Positions 55,293 to 64,000 of a stretch of 64,000 nt of DNA are shown here, one piece after another. Positions within the stretch are counted from its first letter, which is position 1. Each line of letters opens with the position of its first letter. The notes beneath the pieces are model-generated. The model was not told the DNA's origin. It saw only the letters and a program-made list of their open reading frames with translations, and searched no databases. The position numbers were made by a program, and so were the translations under genes. The stretch is from Nannochloropsis oceanica (taxonomy: Eukaryota; Sar; Eustigmatophyceae; Eustigmatales; Monodopsidaceae). Location: contig CP038128.1 of the NCBI GenBank assembly GCA_004519485.1, positions 1,443,001 through 1,507,000 of the forward strand. Direction: 5' to 3'.

Positions 55293-56703
55293 TTGCGGGA
55301 CGTGTGCGGGGAAGAAGATGTAGACCAGAAATAGAAGCAAGAGGGACATGCGGGCCAGCGTAGCAGATACAAGTTGTGACGATTGCGATATAGGGAGATA
55401 GTGGGGGAGAAGGCAAGCGAGAGGACGCCCAAGAAAGTCGGCGAAGAGACGCACAAAATAGAGCAGCTCGCAGACACAGTAATTGGACTGCGGGCGGCTG
55501 CTCTGTACATAGGCCAGGAGTGACGATTGGAAGATGGACGAGGCAATGGTAATGGATAGTACCCAGCAATAGGGCGCTATTGTTGCTTCCACAAAGTCCC
55601 GTTCCGCCTCTGACAGGGCCTGGATGACGGCATTGGATGATAAATGAGTGGTGCGGCTGCACGCTCGGCTGTTGCTACTGATATTTAAGGTGGTAGTTTT
55701 GCTTGTAGATGGGGTGCTGCTGTGACGTCCGACTTGGTTGTCAATGGCGGACGCATGTAAAAGGGAAGCGTCCTCCTCCTGAACCTTTTCTCCGCATTTC
55801 TCCTCAATCCGCCCCGCGACTGGAAGAAAGCTGACCTGTCCTCCTCGGTCCTTCAAATGCAGTAGCGCTTGTGTCGCAGGGTGGGACATGAGATAGACCC
55901 ATATTCCCGCTCCGCTAAACACCAGTGCTGCCGTGAAATGGAAGAGAAGGCGCAAGTCGCTGTTTTTTGGGTGAGCATTTATTTGGAGAAAGGAGACCAT
56001 ACCTTTGAGGAAAATGGGAAGCGTCAAGGAGGGGATGAAATGATTTTTTGTTCTATTTTCCGCCCAGTTCGTCCCCACGCTTACCAAGTGTATATATTTC
56101 TGGCATCCGAAAACCTGATTGTAACCATACCAGGGCTGCAGGGGGAAATATGCTCACCACTGTGGAAGCTGTGCCATGCGCCAACCAGGAGAAGGCACCC
56201 ATAATGCTAGTGAGCCCAAGTAGAGTTGGCGCGTCGGAGGCCGGGACCGAGGGGAGGCAAAGCAGGGTAAGCGTCAAAATGAGGGTGGCTGAAATGATAC
56301 GGGTAAGATAGGCGGCGTGGGAGCCAAGGCGTGAGTCGAAGGTCGAGTCGTAGTGTTGTTGAAGGAGGGCGAGTGGGAGGCCAGGGAGGTAATACGCACA
56401 ATTGAGTCTAACAAAAAATGCGGGGCCGTGATGCTCTTTGAAATAAGAAACAAGAGAGCCCATAACAGTCCATGGCGACATGTAGGTGAAGGCAAGCAGG
56501 AGAAAGCAGGGACCCAAGGTCGGAGTTGGGGTAAGGGATGGATTGTGTGTAGACAAAGGAGTGCTTGGGGAGTAGGGGGAAGAAGACGTTATAAATGAAG
56601 AGCGGGTACAGCTATCTATGCCATTTATTGCCATGAACCTGCTCGTATCACTCTGTTCAACTTTATCGTTATGGTTTCCGCGTGTGGTACTGGGTGTGGT
56701 CAT
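55083..56703 (-). CDS. Equilibrative nucleoside transporter (ENT/SLC29), copy B
   Basis: Second copy of the ENT gene at 43274-44894, offset by 11,809 bp. Every stretch I compared is identical, including the intron (near 56004-56077), the ADFLGRP hallmark and the stop at 55083-55085. Its whole upstream spacer is also copied, so it should be expressed like copy A unless silenced by its position, about 0.9 kb from the telomere repeats. The start is taken at ATG 56701-56703, as for copy A. Confidence 0.8.
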
Positions 56704-57389
56704 GCACTTGGACAGCGACGAGGGGCAAGTCTGGGCTCCTTGGCGAAGAGGAAAGGATGACTGCAGAATGGCTGGGAGGACAGGCGACCCAATGGCAGAT
56801 TTCACTCCTGTTGATGCGGTATTTGATGCAGATCTTTGACCTGCGTTAAGTTTTTTCACTGGCGTATAAGTAGCGTGAGGCTCTGAAATTTGCCTCCCTC
56901 CTCCCTCGTCTTCTGTCCAGACAAACCGAAAATTGCTGAGAGAAAGGCTTGTAGCTTTTTGCCAGCTCCAAAAAATTCTTTGACGTATGTTGCTTGAGTA
57001 TATTTAAGATGGAAAGCTCTTTAAGAGTGCTGCTGTCAGCGCTCACTCTTGTTGTTCGGGCATTGGTGTGAGGTGTTGAAACGGCTCGAAAGCAATGTTG
57101 CCAAGAGCGAGGCTCCGCATCGAGGCACCGTGTGACAGGCTCTTCACCTTCATTCGGCCGAGGCAAAAAGGCAGTAGGGTCGTTGACTTGTATGAAAGGG
57201 CTTTGCCCATGTGACTAGCAGCAATACTGTTCCTGGTCTATGCATAAAGCTGCGCACCACCGGCACCATTTGTTTACAAATCTCTCACTTTTACGCAAAC
57301 ATTTCCGACAGGGAAAACGAGCGAGATCACCAGCCAACTCCGTCATATCACGCCCCGAAGCCCAGCCCCACCCCTCCTCACCATCGATC

Positions 57390-57566
57390 ATGCAACGCCT
57401 CGGCGGCCATTGGCTCACGATGTTCCTAATCTCCGTCCACGCAGCGACTGCCTTCCTTATCCCGTCTTGTCCTTACACGTGCCTCGCGGGGCCCACCAGG
57501 GTTACCAGGACGGCCGGCCGCCAAGGCGACCATTATCACCACTCCTTGTTAGATAGAAGACGGAAG
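57390..57566 (+). pseudogene. Plastid-protein gene truncated by telomere repeats
   Basis: This is the first 59 codons of the gene at 45581-48466, identical through the signal peptide and ending in LLDRRRK. After base 57566 the sequence changes abruptly to GGTTAGGG repeats. The promoter region is intact, so a short transcript into telomere sequence is conceivable, but no functional protein can result. Confidence 0.92.
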
Positions 57567-57837
57567 GGTTAGGGTTAGGGTTAGGGTTAGGGTTAGGGTT
57601 AGGGTTAGGGTTAGGGTTAGGGTTAGGGTTAGGGTTAGGGTTAGGGTTAGGGTTAGGGTTAGGGTTAGGGTTAGGGTTAGGGTTAGGGTTAGGGTTAGGG
57701 TTAGGGTTAGGGTTAGGGTTAGGGTTAGGGTTAGGGTTAGGGTTAGGGTTAGGGTTAGGGTTAGGGTTAGGGTTAGGGTTAGGGTTAGGGTTAGGGTTAG
57801 GGTTAGGGTTAGGGTTAGGGTTAGGGTTAGGGTTAGG
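57567..57837 (+). repeat. Telomere array (TTAGGG)n, right end of a chromosome
   Basis: 271 bp of perfect TTAGGG units, about 45 copies, with the G-rich strand running 5' to 3' to the right. This is the orientation of a right chromosome end. It abuts coding sequence directly, with no subtelomeric transition. Confidence 0.97.
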
Positions 57838-57937
57838 NNNNNNNNNNNNNNNNNNNNNNNNNNNNNNNNNNNNNNNNNNNNNNNNNNNNNNNNNNNNNNN
57901 NNNNNNNNNNNNNNNNNNNNNNNNNNNNNNNNNNNNN
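57838..57937. other. Assembly gap, 100 N, between two telomeres
   Basis: Exactly 100 unknown bases between a right-end telomere and a left-end telomere, most likely a scaffolding join of two chromosome ends. Confidence 0.95.
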
Positions 57938-58236
57938 TAACCCAACCCTACTAACCCTAACCCTAAACCCTAACCTACCCTAACGCCTCACCTAACCTAC
58001 CCCCCTCACCCTCACCCCTCCCCCTACCCTACCTCCTACACCTCCCCCTACACGCTGCATACCCTCCCCTCACACCCTCCCCCTACCCCTCGGCCCGCTC
58101 CCTCCGTACCCTCCCCTCACCCTCCCTCTCCCCCCCCCCTCACCCCCCACACCAACAAACCCCCCTAATGCCCCTTCAACTCTCACCCTACCCCTACCCC
58201 TACCCTAAACCCTAACCCTAACCCTAACCCTAACCG
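57938..58236 (+). repeat. Degenerate telomere repeats (CCCTAA and variants), left end of a chromosome
   Basis: The stretch begins with CCCTAA-like units, passes through C-rich variants (CCCTCACC, CCCCCTACC) and returns to clean CCCTAA units at about 58203-58236, just before unique sequence. C-rich on the plus strand is the orientation of a left chromosome end. Confidence 0.92.
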
Positions 58237-59008
58237 AGTGTTGACTGCTGTCATGGGGACAGAGGCTGTGTTGGGTAGGCGACGAAGGAGGGCATAAGCG
58301 AGAGCGGGTTTATTGTGATGAGAATGCTGGGAAGATCAGGTCAGACATTCAAAACAAAAAAGGCTAGCCAAAGCTAGCGGCATAGAGAAGAGGCGTAAAC
58401 ACAGAAGAAACAAGGGAGGTAAGCAAGGGAGTTAGGTATGTTGCTAGCATCGCGGATTTAAAAGCCTTCCAGGCGGCAATCGGGCGTCCCCCATAAAGAA
58501 CCTTCGCGCTAAATCGGCCAAACACTATCCATAGGACTCTACCAAACTTCTTTACACACGCACCATCCAGAGCAGTCTTGGAGGAAGAAACCGAACGAGC
58601 AGGCACGACATTAGCGGTACAAATAATGTGCTCGTGGAAGAGATAAAGCTTTTACCGAAGTTGCTTCGTCGGCGAGTCTCAGATGTTCTTTCGTATGCGC
58701 GCTGTGTTGTGCGTGCATAACGACAGCCCAGAATATTTTGGTATCAGTAAAGCATGAACTCAGCTACACTTATGCTTTTAAGCAGCTTTTAAGCAGATAA
58801 AACAATCAATTCGTGCGCATGAAGATGCAACAGCACTTTTGGGGCCGACACTGCCCTTCACAAAGTAGGACACGCTCGCCCCCCTCACCCATGCGAGCGA
58901 ATACTATACAGACAGCTCACCCCCCTCACCCATTCGAGCGAATACTATACAGACAGCAGCTAGGAGCCCGTTGTCCGTTCTTCAAACCCGTAATCCTGCG
59001 GTCACATC
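58237..59008. other. Short subtelomere and upstream region of IFT46
   Basis: It contains an open frame on the minus strand (58364-58606, 80 codons, hydrophobic end) without an ATG. That could be a last exon of an unseen gene or chance; I cannot identify it. The promoter of IFT46 should be in the right part. Confidence 0.4.
58879..58956 (+). repeat. Two tandem copies of a 41-bp unit upstream of IFT46
   Basis: CCCCCCTCACCCATGCGAGC followed by GAATACTATACAGACAG occurs at 58879 and again at 58920 with one difference (ATGCGAG versus ATTCGAG). It lies about 55 to 130 bp before the start codon, so it may be a duplicated promoter element. Confidence 0.85.
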
Positions 59009-61509
59009 ATGGTAAGCAGTTTATCCTCTCGACTTCCTTGTCGCCCCCATCCTCCTCCTCCTCCTTCTCTTCCTCCTTTTCAATCACCCCATCCTCTTCC
59101 TCTTCATCCTCTTCCTCATTCTGCTCTCCTTTTCTTCTTCATTCTCCTCTCTCCCCCCTATACGCTCGACTCCTCATTCCCTCCTCCCAAACTAATGCCC
59201 ATTCCTTTGTTCCATGACAGGAGGTTGCTGGGAGCATCAGCCAAAAGAAGGGCACCCATGCACGCCCCACTGCTGCCTCCATCACTTCCTTCTCTTCCTC
59301 TAGCAACCGCCGGGTCTCCTCCTCGTCGGGCGAGTCCACCGACCCGTTGGAACTTAGCACGGAGTTTTCCGTCGAGGGAGGAAGAGAGGGGGCGAGGGGA
59401 AAGGAGAGTTGGGAAGCGGAGAGACGAAGACCTGTGGTGTTAACCCCTCCGCCCCGGGCTCGCTATGATGACCCAGTAGAGGAGGAGGAAGGAGAGGGAG
59501 GAGCGGCGCCAGGATTAATTGCACGGGGACTGGACGAGGAAGGTGGAGAAGTGCCCCCCCTCCCTCCTCCTTCTTCACTCCAGCAAGTGCAACGACAGCA
59601 GCATCCGCTCTCTTCCTCTTCCTCCTTTGGGTTCATATCCAGGTCGCAGGGTGCTGCCACCACCACCAACAACACTGACCATCATCGTCATCACCAGCAG
59701 GAGCCGAAAGAATATACAGACGGGGATCACGAGGCAGGGGATGGGGGAGGAGGAGGACGAGACTATTTCTTCCCGCCCTCTCCCCCTCCTCCTCCTTCCC
59801 CTCCTATTCCTCGTCCTCTTCTGGGTTCGTCCCTGTCGCTGACGCCTGAAAGGAAGGACGGCCGATCGAGTGCCCGCTTGAATACGAAAGCAGCAGGACC
59901 GGCATTAGCATCAGCATCTCCTCCTCCTCCTCCTTGTGCGCTGTATGGGGAGCAGGAGGGGAGGGCTGGAGGACGGGCGGGAGGGATGTGCGATGGTGGA
60001 GGGGGCGGAGGAGAAGGCAGAAGTGGAGGAGGGGAAGGAGGAAAGAGGGGATCGGACATCTTATACGGAAGAGGAAAGGGGCTGATGGAGGCAGAGCCAT
60101 CGATGGAGGGAAGGGGGGAGGAGGAGGAGGAGGAGGAGGAGGAGGAGGAGGAGAGGGCGGAGGATGGAAGGATGGAGGGAATGAGGGAAGAAGAGGACCT
60201 TTACAGAGCTGGAGAGGTGGTCGAGATAGATGGAGAGAGGGAAGGCCTGCGAAAGGCCGGAGGGGAAGGTATCGGGGAAAGGGGGGAGGAGCTGTCTACT
60301 CTCCTCCAGCAGCAGCAGCAGCAGCAGCAGCAGGAGGAGGAGGAGGAGGAGGAGAAGCAGCAGCAGAAGCTGCAGCCGCATCCAGCCTCCGGCATCGGGG
60401 AGAGGGCTCCGACCAGCACGGGGGCGGGAGGGCATGTGGAAGGGTGCGAGCAGGAGGGAGGGAGGGAAGGAAGGGGGGAGGGGATGGGCAGGCTGGGATA
60501 GGACCCACTTGAGGGACGGTGGAGACATTAGGCTGCTGCCGTGTGTGGAAACACCCGGCTCCTGCCCGGCCTGGGGCTCATTTCATCATGGCATCAATCT
60601 CACCCCTCCCTCCCTCCTTGTCTCGCTCCCTCCCTCCGTCAGGGCCTACGACCCAGAGGAATACGCCTACATGCTCCCCTCTCTGCCCCTGGACGTCCGG
60701 GAGGTGCTCGCCTTTGTGACTCGGTGAAGGAGGGAGGGAGGGAGGGAGGGAGGAGTGAGGGAGGGAGGGAGAGAGGGAGGAAGGGGATGAGGCGAGAAAA
60801 AAAACTCTCGCGTCTTACACCATTTTCGAAAACCCTTCGTCTCCTTCCCCCCCTGCCCCCCTTCCTCCCCCTCCTCGCTTCCTAGCTACCGCCCTCACGA
60901 CTGCGAGCTCGAGACGCCCCTTAAATGCTTCATCCCCGACTTCCAGCCGGCTGTGGGCGACATCGACCCCTTCCTCAAGGCGAGTGAGAGGGAGGGCGGG
61001 AGGGCGGGGGGGCTGGTGCAGGTGTCATCACACCAACATTTCCCTTTGCATTTTCTTGTGACAGATGCCGCGGCCGGACGGGGTGGCCGACGAGCTCGGA
61101 CGAAAGGTAAGCGCAACCCAATCCAATGCAGAGCCTCCGTGCCTCCCTCCCTGCCTTCTCCCTCACCTGCTCTCTCCCTCTCTCCTTCCCTCCCTCCTTC
61201 CCCCCCTCCTCTTCCAGGTGGTCGACGAGCCAGCGCCGCGGCAGAGCGATCCCACCATCCTCGGTACGGCCCCTCTCTCCCTCCTTCCTCTCCTCTTTCC
61301 CTTCCGTCCTTTCTCCCTCCCTCTCTCCCACCTCCCACACCCGTCCTTTTCTGCTTGCTTACCTCCGCTCGTCGCCCCCCCCTCCTACTCCCCCTCCGCC
61401 AGAACTCCAGCTGGTGGCCTTGTCCAAGATCAGGGGCCGCAAGGCAGAGGAGCTCGTGCAGGTAAGGAGGGCAGGCGCGAGGGAGGACGGGCGGGAGGGA
61501 GTGGGTGCA

Positions 61510-61552
<43 letters not shown>

Positions 61553-62572
61553 AGGCAGGGACAAGCAGGACGGAGCGACCTTGACCACCCCCCTCAGGAT
61601 CCCTCCATCCCTCTCTCCTTTCCTCCCTCCTACCCCCCCTCCCTCCTTCTCGCTCTTTCGCCCATTTCCTTCAGGTCCGCGGCATTGATGATGCGGCCAA
61701 GCGCCCCCGGGAGGTGGACCGTTGGATCGAGAGCGTCTCGAGCCTGCACAGGAGTCTGCCCCCGACGCTGGTAGGAAGGGAGGGAGGGAGTGACGGGAGG
61801 AAGGAAGGAGAGAGGGGGGAGGAAAGAAGGGAGGGGGGAGAGTCATCGGGTCTGGGAGCTTGTCACGTCTGCTCATTCGCCATGCCCCCCTCCCTCCCTC
61901 CCTCCCTCCCCTCCTCCAGGCCACCTACTCCAAGCCCATGCCCGACGTGGACCGGCTGATGCAGGCGTGGCCCGCGCCCGTCCACGCCGCCGTGGCGGGG
62001 GCCAAGGAGAAGGTGGGGACGGAGGGACGGAGGGACGGAGGGACGGAGGGAGGGAGGTAGGGGGGGTCCGAACGAACACTCACAGGCTCATCTCTCATGC
62101 GCAGTCGAGCGTCGCTGGTGCCGACACCTTCCTCCCTCAGCTCCTCCCTCCCTCCCTGGACCTCTCCCTCCACGAGTACGCCAAGACAGCCTGCGCTCTC
62201 TTCGGCATCCCCGTATACGAGAACGAGAACGGGTAGGTCACCTCCCTCCCTCTCTCCTTCCCTCCCTCCCTCCCTCCCTCGGTCCCTCCCTCCCATTCTC
62301 GTACCTCCCCCTGGGAAGGCATTTTTCACTTTTACAACTGTCGGTGCAACGTTTGTTCCCTCGTTGCCTGCCTCCTCCGTCTTCGTCAGCCGGCTCGTCT
62401 TAGACCGATTTATGTCTCCCCCTCCCTCGCTCCCTTCCTCCTCCCTCGCTTCCTCCCTCTCAGCCTGCTCGAGTCCCTCCACGCCCTCTTCACCCTCTTC
62501 CTGGCCTTGAAGGAGAGGGAGCAGCCGCCTGCATTTCCAGAGAGGGAAAGGAGGGAGGGAGGGAGGGAGTGA
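59009..62572 (+). CDS. IFT46: Intraflagellar transport protein 46
   Basis: Core subunit of the IFT-B complex that carries cargo along the flagellar axoneme. Exon 1 is only ATG (59009-59011) followed by GTAAGC. Exon 2 resumes at 59221 (EVAGSISQKKG) and encodes about 400 residues of low complexity (Glu, Gly, Ser, Pro, Gln runs). The conserved part is split over many short exons: AYDPEEYAYMLPSLPLDVRE, YRPHDCELETPLKCFIPDF, PAVGDIDPFLK, MPRPDGVADELGRK, VVDEPAPRQSDPTIL, ELQLVALSKIRGRKAEELVQ, VRGIDDAAKRPREVDRWIES, ATYSKPMPDVDRLMQAWPAP, LDLSLHEYAKTACALFGIPV and LLESLHALFTLFLALKE. All match IFT46 in order to its end. The stop is TGA 62570-62572, after a short tail read through GGGA repeats. Human IFT46 is about 300 residues, so the N-terminal extension is extra. 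The gene starts about 770 bp from telomere repeats. Confidence 0.95.
60302..60370 (+). repeat. CAG/GAG triplet run in IFT46 exon 2
   Basis: CAG and GAG triplets encode Gln and Glu runs in the disordered N-terminal extension. A similar GGA/GAG run lies at 60118-60155. Confidence 0.85.
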
Positions 62573-62996
62573 GAGAAAGAGGGAGGACATGAGGGAAGCG
62601 CGAAAGACTGTTAAGTAAGTGGGCGCGGGCCGAGGAGCGGAATAGAGGGTGGCAAAGAGAGGGAGGGAGGGAGGAAGGAAGGGAGGGAAGGAGGGAGGAC
62701 AGGTGGATATCTTCTGTACACATTAATAAGGAGAATGGAGTAAAAGCAAAGGCGCTGCTGAATCTGCTGCTGCTGCCACGGTGGCCTTGGAAACCGACGA
62801 GAAGACGAGGATAAATACAGGCAGCAGCATGTCAATAAACAACTACTCAAAAAAACGTTATGGCTTATTTGCTTTGCTCCATTCGGCCCACTCGTGGCCA
62901 TGCCTTGCTGGCCTCTCTCCTTTAAACCTTCAAACCCCACGCACACCTCGACTGCTGTTGTTCCTCCTCAAAATTGCCTCCTCCCTCGCTCCCCCA
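62573..62996. other. Convergent spacer between IFT46 and the ankyrin gene
   Basis: 3' flanks of two convergent genes with some GGGA repeat at 62645-62700. No feature was recognised. Confidence 0.5.
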
Positions 62997-64000
62997 TCAC
63001 TGGCTCTCCCCCCTCCTCCCCCCCCGCCCCCTCTCCCTAGCCCACTTTCCATTTTCCCCGTCGAAGAGCTCCTCCATAGCAGCGTCCACGGCTCGCTGCT
63101 TCTTCTGCATCAGGGTCAGGTACTTCCCTACTTTCTTCATCGACGTCGCCTCCCTCCCTCCCTCCCGCCCTCCCTCCCTCCCTCGCCCCGGCCGTCCCGG
63201 GCTGTTCTCGGCGCTGCTGCACCCACCAGCGACCTCCCGCTGGAAGAGCCCGCTGCCCAAAAAGAGGTCCAGCGGGGTTCGACCAAGGGCGTCACGAAGC
63301 GTCATGTCCGCCTTCCCTTCCTCCACTAGCCACCGAATGATCTTGAGGGCTTTCCCCTCCCGCTCCTCCCTCCCACCTCCTTTTGCGCGAGTGGACGTGC
63401 GGGTCGGGGTGGAGGGGGAGGTGGTGGAGAGAGGGGAGGAGAAGGAGAAGGAAGCAAGGAGGGAGGGAGAGCGCGCCGGAAGGGCAGAGGGCGACAGCAT
63501 CGAGCTGCAAGACATGGAAGGGGCAAGCGGGGATTGGAATAACGCGGCCGCCCGCCCCCCAGCCCCGCCTCCGGCCCCTCCTCCTCCTCCTTCCTGGCTC
63601 GCGCGCTCGAGCCTGAGGGTCAGAAACGCGTGGATGGCACAGTGGAGGGGAGTCCATTTGCGATTGCCGTCCTCGTAGGCTCCCCCCTTCGTCAGTACGT
63701 TGACGCCCGCTACCTTTTGCACCAGCCACTTGATCATTCGGTAGTGATTGCCTGGAGGACGGGAGGCATGGAGGGACGGAGGGAGGGTGAGTGGGGATGG
63801 CACTTGCTCTCTTTTCGGTGAGTCATTCGACGATCTTGTTCCGATTCCGCAGGGAGAGGGAGGGAGGGAAGGGGAGGAAAGAATGACACCAAGAGTGTGA
63901 AAACGTAATCCCCGACTGACTCGCGCAAGAGTTCGATAATGGAGAGAGTGAAATGGGGGGGGGATGATGGAGGGAGGGAGGAAAGAAGAGAGGACACTTA
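62997..64000 (-). CDS. Ankyrin-repeat protein, 3' part
   Basis: The gene runs off the right edge. Its last exon (to TGA 62997-62999, starting after CTCCAG near 63751) encodes two ankyrin-type segments. The first is HYRMIKWLVQKVAGVNVLTK followed by RKWTPLHCAIHAFLTLRLER. A long Gly/Ser/Ala-rich insert then leads to ALKIIRWLVEEGKADMTLRD and ALGRTPLDLFLGSGLF. The tail has KKVGKYLTLMQKKQRAVDAA and a repeat-encoded stretch. TPLH and TPLD with the preceding I-x-x-LV helices are the ankyrin signature. Further exons lie upstream, for example near 63890-63950 with LSIIELLRESVGDYVF. The function and binding partner are unknown, since ankyrin repeats only indicate protein binding. Confidence 0.75.
   Translation of the reverse strand, partial: SVLSSFLPPSIIPPPFHSLHYRTLARVSRGLRFHTLGVILSSPSLPPSPCGIGTRSSNDSPKREQVPSPLTLPPSLHASRPPGNHYRMIKWLVQKVAGVNVLTKGGAYEDGNRKWTPLHCAIHAFLTLRLERASQEGGGGGAGGGAGGRAAALFQSPLAPSMSCSSMLSPSALPARSPSLLASFSFSSPLSTTSPSTPTRTSTRAKGGGREEREGKALKIIRWLVEEGKADMTLRDALGRTPLDLFLGSGLFQREVAGGCSSAENSPGRPGRGREGGREGGREATSMKKVGKYLTLMQKKQRAVDAAMEELFDGENGKWARERGRGGRRGESQ

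Larger units (their letters stand above)
51053..57566 (+). repeat. Subtelomeric repeat unit, copy B (telomere-proximal)
   Basis: Direct copy of 38813-45757. The left 1.8 kb is diverged. From about 52916 to 57566 it is almost identical at offset 11,809. It stops at base 57566, where (TTAGGG)n begins. It contains a second secreted-protein gene, purine tract, F3, a second ENT gene and the truncated start of the plastid-protein gene. Confidence 0.92.

Noticed and set aside
58364-58606. 80-codon frame near the left telomere
   Set aside because: There is no ATG start, no family resemblance and no second exon. It could be a last exon or chance, so it is not called as a gene.
1-64000. CRISPR arrays, tRNA and rRNA genes
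   Set aside because: No regular repeat-spacer pattern, cloverleaf-like sequence or conserved rRNA stretch was noticed on reading. The tandem repeats present are simple or low-copy.

Overview
The window looks like nuclear DNA of a photosynthetic stramenopile (heterokont) alga. Most genes carry many short spliceosomal introns. Two preproteins (37.6 kb and 45.6 kb) have a signal peptide followed by an A-x-A/F junction, the bipartite targeting style of secondary red plastids. An intraflagellar-transport gene (IFT46) and a NEK kinase of the FA2-like type suggest that the organism makes a flagellum at some stage. A eustigmatophyte-like alga with zoospores would fit, but the species is not established here. 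Introns are dominated by GGGA runs after the donor and TCCC runs before the acceptor. No transposase, reverse transcriptase, viral gene, CRISPR array, rRNA or tRNA was recognised.

Layout of the left contigs (1-57.8 kb). First comes an unrecognised His-rich protein (minus), ribosomal protein L5 (minus), and a mitochondrial-type DnaJ that lacks its zinc finger (plus). Next is the C-terminal CBS part of a CLC chloride channel/transporter (minus), cut by a 100-N gap at 11.17 kb, then a likely FHA-domain protein (plus). An inward-rectifier K+ channel (minus) and an ABC1/ADCK atypical kinase (plus) follow. Then come DNA polymerase alpha subunit B (minus), a low-complexity protein with repeated short leucine motifs (plus), an acetyl-CoA transporter of the SLC33 family (minus), a mitochondrial-carrier-family protein (plus), a NEK kinase (minus) and a thylakoid-lumen protein (plus). 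Neighbouring genes mostly alternate between divergent and convergent pairs with short spacers.

From 38 kb to 57.6 kb lies a subtelomeric repeat system. A unit holds a small secreted four-cysteine protein gene, a 1.2-kb purine-only tract, an equilibrative nucleoside transporter (ENT) gene and the start of a large plastid-protein gene. It occurs twice in direct orientation (38.8-45.76 kb and 51.05-57.57 kb), on either side of a PX-domain gene. About 4.65 kb of it is almost identical between copies. The right copy breaks inside the plastid-protein gene and runs directly into 271 bp of (TTAGGG)n. The secreted-gene cassette also sits between 0.67-kb direct repeats made from the 3' ends of the lumenal-protein and ENT genes, which suggests it was inserted between them.

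At 57,838-57,937 a 100-N gap joins this right-hand telomere to a left-hand telomere (CCCTAA and variants, 57,938-58,236). The window therefore appears to join two chromosome ends. The right chromosome begins with a short subtelomere, then IFT46 (plus) and the 3' part of an ankyrin-repeat protein (minus) that runs off the window. The genes do not form one pathway; they are a mix of housekeeping and membrane-transport functions.
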